Assembly: GCA_038233335.1 (NCBI GenBank)
Contig: JBBSME010000011.1
Span: 1 to 39,397, forward strand
DNA from: Iamia sp038233335
GTDB lineage: Bacteria > Actinomycetota > Acidimicrobiia > Acidimicrobiales > Iamiaceae
Length of the DNA stretch: 39,397 nucleotides
Direction of reading: 5' to 3'
Below, piece after piece: positions 38,871 to 39,397 of the stretch. Each line of letters begins with the position of its first letter. Position 1 is the stretch's first letter. Under the pieces are notes generated by a model that was not told the origin of the DNA, did not search any database, and worked only from the letters and a program-made list of their open reading frames with translations. The position numbers were made by a program, and so were the translations under genes.

Positions 38871-39397
38871 GTGACTCCTTCCTTCGCTCCTTCCGCCGCT
38901 CCCGGCCACGCCCTGCTTGACCGTGATGTCCTCGACCTGCTGCCCCACGGCGCCGCCCTCACCGATGCCCGCGGCGAGGTGGTCGCCACGAACTGGCTCT
39001 GGGAGCAGGGCGCAGCCGACCAGGACCCGTTGGTGGCACCGCTCGGACGGGGGCTGATCGAGCACCTCCGCGAGGGGCGACCGGGGCCGGTCGCCGACCA
39101 CATCGCCGATGGCCTCACCCGCCTCCTCGACGGCCGGGGGTCGAGCTTCCAGGTCCAGTACGAGCTGGAGGGGTCCTCTGCCGACGTGGGCGAGGCCCGC
39201 TGGTTCCTCGTCGCGGCCGAGAGCACGCCCGGCGGCGGGTTGGTGGTCACCCGGACCGAGACGACCGTGCACCACGGCGTCAACGAGGTCCTGGCCGAGA
39301 TGGCCTTCCACGACGACCTCACCGGGCTGCCCAACCGGGGCCTTGTCCTGGATCGCATCCGCATGGCCCTCATCCGAGCCCAGCGCCTGGGGCTCCA
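38871..39397 (+). CDS. N-terminus of a PAS-like/GGDEF protein, cut by the window edge
   Basis: At least 175 residues from GTG 38871, open to the window end. Residues about 20-140 look like a PAS-type sensor domain (DLLPHGAALTDARGEVVATN and a later SSFQVQYELEG...ARWFLVAAEST). The last visible part is AEMAFHDDLTGLPNRGLVLD then RIRMALIRAQRLGL, the diagnostic start of a GGDEF diguanylate cyclase domain, so c-di-GMP synthesis is expected. A downstream EAL domain may follow outside the window. GTG 38838 is also in frame but overlaps the -10, and ATG 38843 is out of frame, so GTG 38871 is preferred. It diverges from the M23 gene across 169 bp. Confidence 0.85.
   Translation, partial: MTPSFAPSAAPGHALLDRDVLDLLPHGAALTDARGEVVATNWLWEQGAADQDPLVAPLGRGLIEHLREGRPGPVADHIADGLTRLLDGRGSSFQVQYELEGSSADVGEARWFLVAAESTPGGGLVVTRTETTVHHGVNEVLAEMAFHDDLTGLPNRGLVLDRIRMALIRAQRLGL

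Noticed and set aside
1..39397. tRNA, rRNA, CRISPR arrays, insertion sequences, integrases or prophage genes
   Set aside because: No cloverleaf, rRNA segment, regular repeat-spacer pattern, transposase motif or terminal inverted repeats could be seen on either strand.

Overview
The window is very GC-rich, has almost no intergenic space, and shows strong G/C third-position bias. Many genes begin with GTG and overlap their neighbour as GTGA or ATGA, and several have a -10 hexamer only 6-10 nt before the start codon, which is typical of leaderless actinobacterial transcripts. An AftD-type arabinofuranosyltransferase, polyprenyl-phosphate sugar synthases and many multi-pass GT-C-like enzymes point to an actinobacterium with a complex envelope glycan. 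I infer an Acidimicrobiia-like lineage, but no rRNA or marker gene here proves it.

Layout. Positions 1-1000 hold the start of a membrane protein, a zinc-ribbon protein and a divergent 81-aa orphan. Positions 1002-13219 are mostly on the minus strand: four GT-C-like membrane proteins, a polyprenol-phosphate mannose synthase and a large membrane protein with a spermidine-synthase-like domain. A plus-strand UDP-galactopyranose-mutase-like flavoprotein (2902-4470) is embedded there. At 13220-13245 a tiny divergent promoter separates two paralogous membrane proteins. Positions 13245-20951 form a plus-strand operon joined almost entirely by 4-nt overlaps: small ORF, membrane glycosyltransferase, GT2-methyltransferase fusion, two SDR epimerases, then (after a gap with its own promoter) a 107-aa protein and a GMC oxidoreductase, ending in a frameshifted remnant. 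Next come a minus-strand methyltransferase, a GT4 glycosyltransferase and a 1465-aa AftD-like protein.

Positions 27770-28550 are a scar with one small membrane protein and two gene crumbs: an EAL-domain piece on the plus strand and a histidine-kinase ATPase piece on the minus strand. The rest is housekeeping: an RDD membrane protein with a Pro/Gly repeat N-terminus, a terminator, gltD-gltB (glutamate synthase), an M18 aminopeptidase, a J-domain protein, a secreted M23 peptidase, and the start of a GGDEF protein that runs off the window.

Working model (inference): the flavoprotein, the prenyl-phosphate-Man and -Glc synthases, seven GT-C-like membrane proteins (including the partial one), AftD-like protein, SDRs, GMC oxidoreductase and methyltransferases build and decorate a surface arabinan/mannan-like glycan or glycolipid. 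Sugars would be loaded onto polyprenyl phosphate in the cytoplasm and transferred outside by the GT-C proteins. The best candidate for an undescribed system is the translationally coupled 13245-20951 cassette.
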